Positions 18,539-24,496 of a DNA stretch of 28,396 nucleotides are shown here, one piece after another; the stretch's first letter is position 1; every line of letters begins with the position of its first letter. A program made the position numbers and the translations under genes. The stretch comes from an alpha proteobacterium SCGC AAA288-E13 (GTDB lineage: Bacteria > Pseudomonadota > Alphaproteobacteria > Pelagibacterales > Pelagibacteraceae): positions 1-28,396 of the forward strand of contig AZHQ01000006.1 of assembly GCA_000504605.1 (NCBI GenBank), given 5' to 3'. The notes under the pieces are model-generated. The model saw only the letters and a program-made list of their open reading frames with translations. It was not told where the DNA came from and searched no databases.

Positions 18539-19255
18539 ATGAACCGAATTTCAATAATTTTGGTTACGGGTATTGTTTTTTGCAATATTGCTTTAGCAGA
18601 AAGTTTGTTACCTAACTGTAAGGGAACTGATACTTTCAAATGGACAAATTGTTTTGGAACCGAAAAAAAAAACATTGCATATGATCTTTTATATAAGGAC
18701 GAATATAAAAGCAAAAAAATTCTATATGAGGGTGAATATAGAAATGGAAAATTTCACGGGCAAGGAACTTTAACTTATTCCGAAGGACTAAAATACGTTG
18801 GAGAATTAAAATATAATAAACCGAACGGACAAGGAACCATGACTTTTTCAAATGGAATAATATATATTGGGAAATTTAAATATGGACTTCCGAACGGACA
18901 AGGATCTATCATATATCCCAACGGAAACAAATTTGTAGGTCAATTTAAAGATAGTAAACGAAATGGGCAAGGAACCAACATATACGCCAATGGAAATAAA
19001 TACGTTGGAGAAATTAAAGATGATAAAAAACATGGACAAGGAACTTATTTATGGGCAAATGGTGCGAAATACGTTGGAAAATGGAAAGACGGTAAACGGC
19101 ACGGACTAGGAGCAATCACTTCTTCTGATGGAGATAAATACGTTGGAGAATTTAAAGATGATAAAAAACACGGACGCGGAACATACATATTTGCTGATGG
19201 CAAAATTGTTAAGGGCATCTTTAAAAAAGATAAATTAATTAAACGAAAAAAATAA
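18539..19255 (+). CDS. Secreted MORN-repeat protein
   Basis: This 238-aa protein has a signal peptide (hydrophobic core, cleavage likely after NIALA near residue 20). A short Cys-containing head follows (LLPNCKGTD, WTNCFG; two Cys that could form a disulphide in the periplasm). Then come seven 23-residue MORN repeats of the pattern YVGE.K..K.HGQGTY...G, plus a partial eighth and a Lys-rich tail. MORN repeats form an extended beta structure; in bacteria the function is mostly unknown, with membrane or surface association proposed. It stands alone between the thiolase and hspQ. The repeats are recent-looking at the protein level. No enzymatic domain is present. Confidence 0.85.
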   Translation: MNRISIILVTGIVFCNIALAESLLPNCKGTDTFKWTNCFGTEKKNIAYDLLYKDEYKSKKILYEGEYRNGKFHGQGTLTYSEGLKYVGELKYNKPNGQGTMTFSNGIIYIGKFKYGLPNGQGSIIYPNGNKFVGQFKDSKRNGQGTNIYANGNKYVGEIKDDKKHGQGTYLWANGAKYVGKWKDGKRHGLGAITSSDGDKYVGEFKDDKKHGRGTYIFADGKIVKGIFKKDKLIKRKK

Positions 19256-19440
19256 ATGAAAAAATGATTTCTATAAGAGTTTCTAATTTAAAATTTTTGT
19301 TAAAGGAATTTATCTGCCAATTCGTCTGAGAACTAGAAAATTTAAAAAAAAAGATGGGACTAATTTATTTTCATAACCAGAATATAGAATTAATTCAAAC
19401 GTGTAATTGTTTAATATTCTAGAAATAGCATAAGCATACA

Positions 19441-19755
19441 ATGTCTAACAAAGCAAAATTTAAAATAGGCCAAATAATTTATCACAGGCTTTTTGATTAT
19501 ACAGGAGTGGTGTTTGATATTGATCCCGTTTTTCAAGGTTCAGGGGAGTGGTATGAACAAGTAGCTAGATCACGCCCTCCGAAAAATAAACCTTGGTATC
19601 ACGTTTTAGTACATGCAGCTGAACATTCAACATATGTTGCTGAACAAAATCTTAATCTAGAAGAACATCCTAAAGCAATACAACATCCACTTATTAATTC
19701 TCTTTTCACTAAATTTGATGGTTTGCAATATCATTTAAAAACTAGACCTAATTAG
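19441..19755 (+). CDS. hspQ: Heat-shock protein HspQ
   Basis: This 104-aa protein matches the HspQ/YccV family (hemimethylated-DNA-binding domain). It has KFKIGQIIYHRLFDYTGVVF at the N-terminus, then 'DPVFQGSGEWYEQVARSRPPKNKPWYHVLVH' and 'STYVAEQNL'. In E. coli HspQ is a heat-induced, Lon-related specificity factor and influences DnaA stability. It is consistent with the rpoH regulon but no sigma-32 promoter is obvious in the 185-bp gap upstream, in which I see no gene or hairpin. The uracil-DNA glycosylase starts 12 bp downstream. Confidence 0.92.
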   Translation: MSNKAKFKIGQIIYHRLFDYTGVVFDIDPVFQGSGEWYEQVARSRPPKNKPWYHVLVHAAEHSTYVAEQNLNLEEHPKAIQHPLINSLFTKFDGLQYHLKTRPN

Positions 19756-19767
19756 GGAAAATTTATT

Positions 19768-20466
19768 ATGAATAATTCACTAAATATTTTAAATCATAAA
19801 ATAATCAAGTGTACTAAGTGCGACCGACTTGTAAAATTTAGAAAGAAAATTGCCATAGAAAAAAGAAAACAATTTATTCATGAAACCTATTGGGGAAAAC
19901 CAATTCCTGGTTATGGCGATTCCAAAGCACAATTACTATTAGTTGGTTTAGCGCCAGCAGCACATGGTGGAAATCGTACAGGTCGTGTCTTTACTGGAGA
20001 TAAATCAGCAGAATTTTTATTTCGATGCTTATTTAAATCCAAATTATCTAATCAACCCACATCGGAATACAAACATGATGGTCTTATACTTTATAATATT
20101 TATTTAACTCCAGCGCTAAAATGTGCTCCGCCTCAAGATAAACCTACCACCCAAGAACTTAAAAACTGTTTTAATTTTTTTAAAGAAGAAATTAGTCTTC
20201 TTGGCAATATAAGAATCATTGTTGCATTAGGGAAGATTGCTTTTGACGCTTGTTTAAAATTTTATAAAGAGAATTATTCATTTAAAAATAAATATTATGT
20301 TTTTTTTCATGGCGCACAATATATCTTACCAGATAAAAAAATATTAGTGGGTTGTTACCATCCTAGCCCAAGGAATGTAAATACAAAACGATTAAATGTA
20401 AAAAAAATGGTTCATCTTTTTGAAAAAGTTAAAGAATTACTGAATGGAATCAGAAAAAAAAATTAA
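19768..20466 (+). CDS. Uracil-DNA glycosylase, family 5 (UDGb-like)
   Basis: This 232-aa protein has the thermostable Fe-S UDG architecture. It begins with an N-terminal Cys-x2-Cys (C15, C18), and C119 and C134 can complete a 4Fe-4S site. Motif 1 is GLAPAAHGGNRTGR at 60-73, and motif 2 is 'CYHPSPRNVNT' near the C-terminus. The APAAHGGNRTGR form, with no Asn/Asp directly after GLAP, marks family 5 rather than family 4 enzymes. It would excise uracil and other deaminated bases to start base-excision repair. A short leader with AGGG lies before the ATG. It probably shares a transcript with hspQ. Confidence 0.85.
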   Translation: MNNSLNILNHKIIKCTKCDRLVKFRKKIAIEKRKQFIHETYWGKPIPGYGDSKAQLLLVGLAPAAHGGNRTGRVFTGDKSAEFLFRCLFKSKLSNQPTSEYKHDGLILYNIYLTPALKCAPPQDKPTTQELKNCFNFFKEEISLLGNIRIIVALGKIAFDACLKFYKENYSFKNKYYVFFHGAQYILPDKKILVGCYHPSPRNVNTKRLNVKKMVHLFEKVKELLNGIRKKN

Positions 20467-20613
20467 TATCTTAATAAAATTTATCCTCCTTATGGTCATG
20501 TATTGGTCATGTTTGATCACTTAAAATTCTACAGCAAAAATTATATGAGGATTGTGATGATAGAGTGACCAGATTATTTCTTTAACTAATTGCTAACACA
20601 ACTTATTCTGCCA
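20467..20613. other. Intergenic region between convergent genes
   Basis: About 147 bp between the UDG gene and the convergent methyltransferase. It contains a near-tandem pair of TTATGGTCATG/TATTGGTCATG and no convincing gene or terminator hairpin. Confidence 0.4.
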
Positions 20614-21660
20614 TTATAGTTCTTTGGCAACATCTGTATTTAACTTTTTCAATGTTTTATCAGTACCATGAGCATAGTGTTTTGACATATCAGGATAATA
20701 TTTATAAGAAATTGGTTTTCTACCGAGAGCAACCGCCATTTCACGTACATGATGAGCCTCAGCACCACAACAAATTCCAATAAAGTTTATTTTTTTAGAT
20801 ACACATTCTTTAGCAAATTCTGCCATCTCATATCTGTTGCAATATAAATTATCTAAAGCTGTAGGGTATACTAAGCCACCTGGTATGCAATCACAACCTG
20901 GATCAATTTGATTTAGATAACCAGGATGCTTCTCAGTCGTTCTATATGGAACAGGTAATGCAGCAACATGACAAGAAACTTTTTTTCTAATCTCAGGCAA
21001 AAGTTTCATAGTCATTTTGGGTCCTCTAAAACAATTTAATCCAACAACATCAGCACCATTATCCTCTAAAATTTTACATGCATCTCCTGGTGTATAGCCA
21101 TCTCTAGTTTTGTCTTTACTTTTTATAGAAAAATTACAGACAGCAATTAGACCTGCATCTTTTATAGTTTTAAGTGCAATTTTCATTTCCTCTAGCCAAG
21201 ATATTGTTTCTGCAACAATAAAATCTACACTAGCTTCTTTTGCCCACTGAACTTGTTCTTCATACATTTTTTGGCATTCAACATGACTTTGTTTGTCGTC
21301 AGGATCGTAAATGTTAGTATTTGCAACATCGCCGCAAACCATAAGATCAAGATCTGGAAATTCATTTGCAGCATCTTGGGCTATTTTAAGAGCATTTTTT
21401 TGAAGCGGTTCAAGAAGTTTTTCTTTACCAATTAATCTCAATTTTTCTCTATGACCATAATATGTAAATGCTTGAACAACATCACTTCCACCTCTGATAA
21501 ATTCTCTATGCAATTGTGTCACTACTTCAGGATGTTCTAAAACAACTTCAGGGACAAAAGCACCTGCCTGAAGATATCCTCTTCTCTCCATTGCAAAAAG
21601 ATAACCTTCTGCACAAAGAACTGGACCTTCGTTTAATCTTGAAATTAAATCTTTACTCAT
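20614..21660 (-). CDS. Homocysteine S-methyltransferase, betaine-homocysteine type
   Basis: This 348-aa protein has the Pfam homocysteine-S-methyltransferase fold. The zinc ligands are GLNC (C210) and the paired GICCG (C297, C298), followed by 'AEAHHVREMA'. It transfers a methyl group from a donor such as glycine betaine (or dimethylsulfonio compounds) to homocysteine, giving methionine. The overall sequence resembles the BHMT-like proteins of marine alphaproteobacteria better than the cobalamin-dependent MetH domain. Donor specificity is inference. ATG 21660 is preferred to an in-frame TTG one codon earlier. No riboswitch-like structure is apparent upstream. Confidence 0.85.
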   Translation of the reverse strand: MSKDLISRLNEGPVLCAEGYLFAMERRGYLQAGAFVPEVVLEHPEVVTQLHREFIRGGSDVVQAFTYYGHREKLRLIGKEKLLEPLQKNALKIAQDAANEFPDLDLMVCGDVANTNIYDPDDKQSHVECQKMYEEQVQWAKEASVDFIVAETISWLEEMKIALKTIKDAGLIAVCNFSIKSKDKTRDGYTPGDACKILEDNGADVVGLNCFRGPKMTMKLLPEIRKKVSCHVAALPVPYRTTEKHPGYLNQIDPGCDCIPGGLVYPTALDNLYCNRYEMAEFAKECVSKKINFIGICCGAEAHHVREMAVALGRKPISYKYYPDMSKHYAHGTDKTLKKLNTDVAKEL

Positions 21661-21694
21661 CAATATATTTAACGGTATACAAGTTTTTTATGAC

Positions 21695-21910
21695 TTATAC
21701 CACAATATGATTAACATAATTAAGCCTTCGTTTTAGACCTCTAATTCTGGAAAAGTTTTCCTCTGGTACTATATTTTCTTTTTGCCAGAAAGCCATACGA
21801 GACCATTGATTATGGCATTGACAATCTAGAGAGGTGTCTTCATGGAAGTTCAAAAGAAATTGTAAAAAAAGTTTTTTAAAACTATCTTTGTGTGCGTTTC
21901 TAATTTTGTT
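21695..21910 (-). pseudogene. Possible gene remnant or small ORF upstream of the methyltransferase
   Basis: An open frame of 71 codons on the - strand reads like real protein (for example LDCQCHNQWSRMAFWQKENI, then ENFSRIRGLKRRLN) and ends at 21695, 35 bp before the methyltransferase start. The only ATG is at 21796, which would give 33 residues; a TTG at 21853 is possible. No known domain is recognised. It may be the 3' end of a truncated gene left beside the tRNA-Thr hotspot, or a short unannotated gene. Confidence 0.35.
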
Positions 21911-22040
21911 CTAATTAACAGTAAAAGTTCGCGCCGCAAGCATTCTTCACTGACTACAGTCAGTTCAATGAATATGTTTTGTATGTTCTTCTGTTTTTTG
22001 AAAGCTAATTTTTAGAAAAGTAAATAAACACTAGTATTAG
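21911..22040. other. Intergenic stretch with one hairpin
   Basis: No gene is seen here. A small hairpin ACTGAC-TACA-GTCAGT lies at 21949-21964, flanked by ATTC and GAAT, without a T tract. A short GC-rich patch (GTTCGCGCCGCAAGC) sits at about 21927-21941. Confidence 0.35.
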
Positions 22041-22095
22041 TGGTACCCCCCACACGGACTCGAACCGCGAACCTACTGATTACAAATCAGTTGCT
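22041..22095 (-). repeat. 3' fragment of tRNA-Thr (island boundary, attachment-site-like)
   Basis: Positions 22051-22095 are an exact 45-bp copy of 23793-23837, the part of tRNA-Thr(TGT) from the anticodon stem through the T arm, in the same orientation. The adjoining acceptor end (22041-22050) resembles the tRNA but has drifted. The 5' half of the tRNA is absent, so this is not a functional tRNA. This is the structure left when an element integrates into a tRNA 3' end. Confidence 0.9.
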
Positions 22096-22148
22096 AAAGT
22101 TTAAATAAACATTTGCTATCAACGTTATCTAAAAATAATTTCTAATCT

Positions 22149-22170
22149 ATACACACTATGAACACAGTGC
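22149..22170 (+). repeat. Degenerate 11-bp direct repeats, left end of island
   Basis: ATACACACTAT (22149-22159) is followed by GAACACAGTGC (22160-22170). Compared with the GTACACACTCT unit at the other end of the island they match at 9 and 7 of 11 positions. They lie 53 bp inside the tRNA fragment and could be arm-type recombinase sites. Confidence 0.4.
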
Positions 22171-22183
22171 TAACATCTTTTGA

Positions 22184-22219
22184 ATGAAAAAACTTTTAGG
22201 GATCTTGGTTCTGGGTTAA
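22184..22219 (+). repeat. MKKLLGILVLG mini-frame, copy 1
   Basis: An ATG-to-TAA frame of 11 codons reads MKKLLGILVLG. It matches copy 2 (23148-23183) at nearly every base, differing at two codon third positions and in the stop codon. It looks like the start of a lipoprotein or secreted-protein signal sequence cut short. It lies just before the dioxygenase gene. Confidence 0.8.
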
Positions 22220-22250
22220 CCTTAAGATTAGTATTGAAAAATAAAATAAT

Positions 22251-23111
22251 ATGAACACTGGCTTATTGGGAACCATCACCCCCGACGAAGTTGAAACTTA
22301 TCATCGTGACGGCGTTCTGCTCCTACCGGGGATGTTTGATAAGGACTGGATTGAGCTTTTAAATAAGGGACTTGATGCTAATATTGAAACACCCACAAGA
22401 CGTTCGCGTATATGGTATAAGGATACTTCAGGACGCTCTATGTTTTATGACCACACGGCTTGGAAAGGTATTGAGGAGTACAGAAAGTTCATTTTTAATT
22501 CACCTGCTGCTCAGATCTGCGGCCAGTTGATGAGATCAACAACTATCAATTTTTTTTTTGATTCAGTATTTGTGCGATCTACTGGTACTCAGTTTGAGAC
22601 CCCATGGCATCAGGATGAACCCTATTGGTCAGTAGAAGGGTATGACGCTTGCTCAATCTGGATGCCTTTAGGACCTGTTAAACGAAAGAATGCGCTATCC
22701 TTTGTACCAGGTTCGCATCGTCTAAAGACTGTTTTTAAACAGTACAATTTCGGTGATCTCAATCCTGTAAGAAAAAAAAATGTTGATCAAGTTGATTTTT
22801 CTGACATCGCTGAGCAAGAATTTCCAGACATCAACGCAGACCCTAAACGCTTCGGTGTTGTGAGTTGGGACATGCAACCAGGTGATTGCATTGCATTCAA
22901 TGGCCGTACAATGCATGGTGGTTCGGGAAAACTAGATGATGACTGTGAGTTACGAGTTTTTACCACCAAGTGGGTGGGTGATGATGTGCGTATTAAATTT
23001 CGCGATTGTGGGATGGATCCGGACCACAGCGCCGACATGATAGAAAAAGACCTGAAGCCTGGTGACCGTCTTGGTACGAATTTGTACCCACGTATATGGA
23101 CGCGAGTTTAA
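22251..23111 (+). CDS. Phytanoyl-CoA dioxygenase (PhyH)-family protein, horizontally acquired
   Basis: This 286-aa Fe(II)/2-oxoglutarate oxygenase has H120-x-D122 in PWHQDEPYW, the distal His H222 in RTMHGG, and R235 as likely 2-oxoglutarate anchor (ELRVFTTKW). The N-terminal 'YHRDGVLLLPGMFD' is typical of the family, as is 'ALSFVPGSH'. The substrate cannot be read from sequence; the family includes many small-molecule hydroxylases. GC is about 42-52% in sampled 60-base lines, against about 30% around it, with C/G-ending codons, so it was gained recently. It sits inside the tRNA-Thr island between two copies of the MKKLLGILVLG repeat. Confidence 0.85.
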   Translation: MNTGLLGTITPDEVETYHRDGVLLLPGMFDKDWIELLNKGLDANIETPTRRSRIWYKDTSGRSMFYDHTAWKGIEEYRKFIFNSPAAQICGQLMRSTTINFFFDSVFVRSTGTQFETPWHQDEPYWSVEGYDACSIWMPLGPVKRKNALSFVPGSHRLKTVFKQYNFGDLNPVRKKNVDQVDFSDIAEQEFPDINADPKRFGVVSWDMQPGDCIAFNGRTMHGGSGKLDDDCELRVFTTKWVGDDVRIKFRDCGMDPDHSADMIEKDLKPGDRLGTNLYPRIWTRV

Positions 23112-23147
23112 TTTTAGAAAGACTATAAAAAAAATTAAAAAATATTT

Positions 23148-23183
23148 ATGAAAAAGCTTCTAGGGATCTTGGTTCTGGGTTAG
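23148..23183 (+). repeat. MKKLLGILVLG mini-frame, copy 2
   Basis: A second ATG-to-TAG frame of 11 codons encodes the same MKKLLGILVLG peptide. It lies 36 bp after the dioxygenase stop and only two bases before the GTG start of the alkyltransferase-like gene. Confidence 0.8.
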
Positions 23184-23185
23184 TT

Positions 23186-23659
23186 GTGGTAAAAAAAAAT
23201 AATAAATTTAGAGAAAAATTATTTAAAAAAACAGATTTTCCAAAAATAAAAACTATACCAAAATATTTGAATAAATCCTGGGGTAGGGGAAAGTTTGTAA
23301 TGCCTTCTCCTTTAGAGGTGAACGCCTTAATGAAAAAAGTACCGAAAGGAAAATTAACAACTATTAATGAAATAAGAAAAAAGCTTGCCAAAAAATACAA
23401 AACTACAACTGCTTGCCCCATAGTTACAGGCATTTTTTCATGGATAGCAGCAGGTACAGCTAAAGAAGATGCTCAAGATGGAAAAAAAAATATCACCCCA
23501 TATTGGAGAACATTAAAATCAGATGGTAAGATAAACTTAAAGTATCCAGGTGGTATTCCTTATCAAAAGAAGAAACTCATAAATGAAAATCATAAAATTA
23601 TAAAAAGAGGAAAAAATTATTTTGTAGAAAATTTTGAGAATAAATTGGTTAAACTATAA
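23186..23659 (+). CDS. MGMT-family alkyltransferase-like protein lacking the acceptor Cys
   Basis: This 157-aa protein centres on a methylguanine-methyltransferase DNA-binding domain: VPKGKLTTINEIRKKLAKK (helix-turn-helix part) at 52-70, then 'ACPIVTGIFSWIAAG'. The block that would carry the PCHR active site reads PYWR (105-108), and 'KYPGGIPYQKKKL' follows. With Tyr in place of Cys it cannot accept alkyl groups in the usual way. Alkyltransferase-like proteins instead flag damage or bind DNA. The start is GTG 23186, two bases after a MKKLLGILVLG repeat. The gene is AT-rich like the chromosome, unlike its neighbour. The stop overlaps copy 3 of the repeat. Confidence 0.7.
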   Translation: MVKKNNKFREKLFKKTDFPKIKTIPKYLNKSWGRGKFVMPSPLEVNALMKKVPKGKLTTINEIRKKLAKKYKTTTACPIVTGIFSWIAAGTAKEDAQDGKKNITPYWRTLKSDGKINLKYPGGIPYQKKKLINENHKIIKRGKNYFVENFENKLVKL

Positions 23660-23680
23660 TGAAAAAACTTTTAGGGATCT
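23659..23680 (+). repeat. MKKLLGI mini-frame, copy 3 (shorter)
   Basis: ATGAAAAAACTTTTAGGGATCT repeats the first 22 bases of copy 1, then diverges into TAC TGA (MKKLLGIY). Its ATG shares one base with the TAA of the alkyltransferase-like gene. Confidence 0.75.
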
Positions 23681-23688
23681 ACTGACTG

Positions 23689-23721
23689 GTACACAATCCG
23701 TACACACTCTGTACACACTCA
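23689..23721 (+). repeat. Three tandem 11-bp repeats at right end of island
   Basis: GTACACAATCC, GTACACACTCT and GTACACACTCA follow each other without spacing, 63 bp from the tRNA-Thr 3' end. Spacing of about one helical turn and location beside the tRNA core suggest arm-type binding sites of a tyrosine recombinase; this is inference. Confidence 0.6.
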
Positions 23722-23783
23722 ATGTCTCTAAACGTATTTAATTCTAATTTTGATTGAAACCTATTTTGATTTTACCAAGGAAT

Positions 23784-23859
23784 TGGTGCCCTCACACGGA
23801 CTCGAACCGCGAACCTACTGATTACAAATCAGTTGCTCTACCAATTGAGCTATGAGGGC
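23784..23859 (-). tRNA. tRNA-Thr (anticodon TGT)
   Basis: A complete 76-nt cloverleaf on the - strand. The acceptor stem GCCCTCA pairs with TGAGGGC. The D arm is GCTC/GAGC. The anticodon arm ACTGA-TTTGTAA-TCAGT gives anticodon TGT. The T arm contains TTCGAGT, and discriminator A plus CCA is encoded. Its 3' half is duplicated at 22051-22095, marking it as an integration target. Confidence 0.95.
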
Positions 23860-24018
23860 ATGGTAAATTAATTTAGTTATTTATATTAATTTATCAAGAA
23901 ATTAAACTTTAAAGTGTTCGCTCGCAGCTACGGCAAGGAGAATTATATTGATGAGTAGATTAAAACCTATGATATAAAATTAATAGTAGAAAAGATACAC
24001 ACAATCAATGTTGATGCT
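23860..24018. other. Intergenic/degraded sequence next to tRNA-Thr
   Basis: No intact gene. From 23914 a frame (VFARSYGKENYIDE, stop, then IKTYDIKLIVEKIHTINVDA) runs in phase with the remnant that follows, so this may be decayed coding sequence. A GC-rich patch lies at 23914-23940. Confidence 0.4.
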
Positions 24019-24414
24019 ATGAGCGAACAAGATGCTGCAGATTTAGCATTAGAAGATTACCAATTATACAATCAAGATACTGCCATCTCAGAAGAATCTC
24101 AATGGATTGAAGATTTAATTAAAATTATTATTAAGTGTATTGAAAAGAAAGGCTTAGGAATAATTAATTTAGCTTCAGATAAAATTTGTTCCTTTAAGAA
24201 TTTAGCAAAATTAGTGATTAATTCTTCTAAAAGTAAATCAAAATTAGTTAAAATTAAGTGAATAGGACCAATGCCGCATAATAGCTATCAACCATTTGAT
24301 GTATCATTGTTAAAACATTATTTTAAAGATATAAAAATGTCTTCCATTAAAATTAGAATAAAAAAATCATTAAAAGAATATAAAATATTAATTAATATAT
24401 ATGTCCGAATATAA
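24019..24414 (+). pseudogene. Remnant of NAD-dependent sugar epimerase (C-terminal part)
   Basis: From about 24100 the frame reads WIEDLIKIIIKCIEKKGLG, then IINLASDKICSFKNLAKLV. After an in-frame TGA at 24259-24261 it continues IGPMPHNSYQPFDVSLLKHY to a TAA at 24412. This is the pattern of the C-terminal end of extended short-chain dehydrogenases of the nucleotide-sugar epimerase/reductase type. The TGA sits where Arg is expected. The upstream residues (MSEQDAADLALEDYQLYNQD) do not match that family and may derive from another gene. No Rossmann N-terminus is present, so the enzyme cannot work. Confidence 0.6.
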
Positions 24415-24496
24415 TTTGTTAAAAACTTATCCAAAAGCTAAAAGAGATATTATAATAAACAATTGTTTTCATAGATTAAACAAATCTATAACTTAA
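24401..24496 (+). pseudogene. N-terminal fragment of a methyltransferase-like gene, 31 codons
   Basis: ATG 24401 to TAA 24496 encodes a peptide starting MSEYNLLKTYPKAKRDI. That beginning is characteristic, as I recall it, of SAM-dependent methyltransferases in polysaccharide clusters. After about 17 residues the match is lost and the frame closes. The stop overlaps the ATG of the next gene (TAATG), so it could act as a translated leader for it. It also overlaps the end of the epimerase remnant. Confidence 0.45.

Noticed and set aside
22041..22095. A second tRNA gene
   Set aside because: Only the 3' half is present; there is no D arm or matching acceptor strand.
23689..23721. Possible CRISPR array
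   Set aside because: Units are 11 bp, adjacent without spacers, and no cas genes are present.
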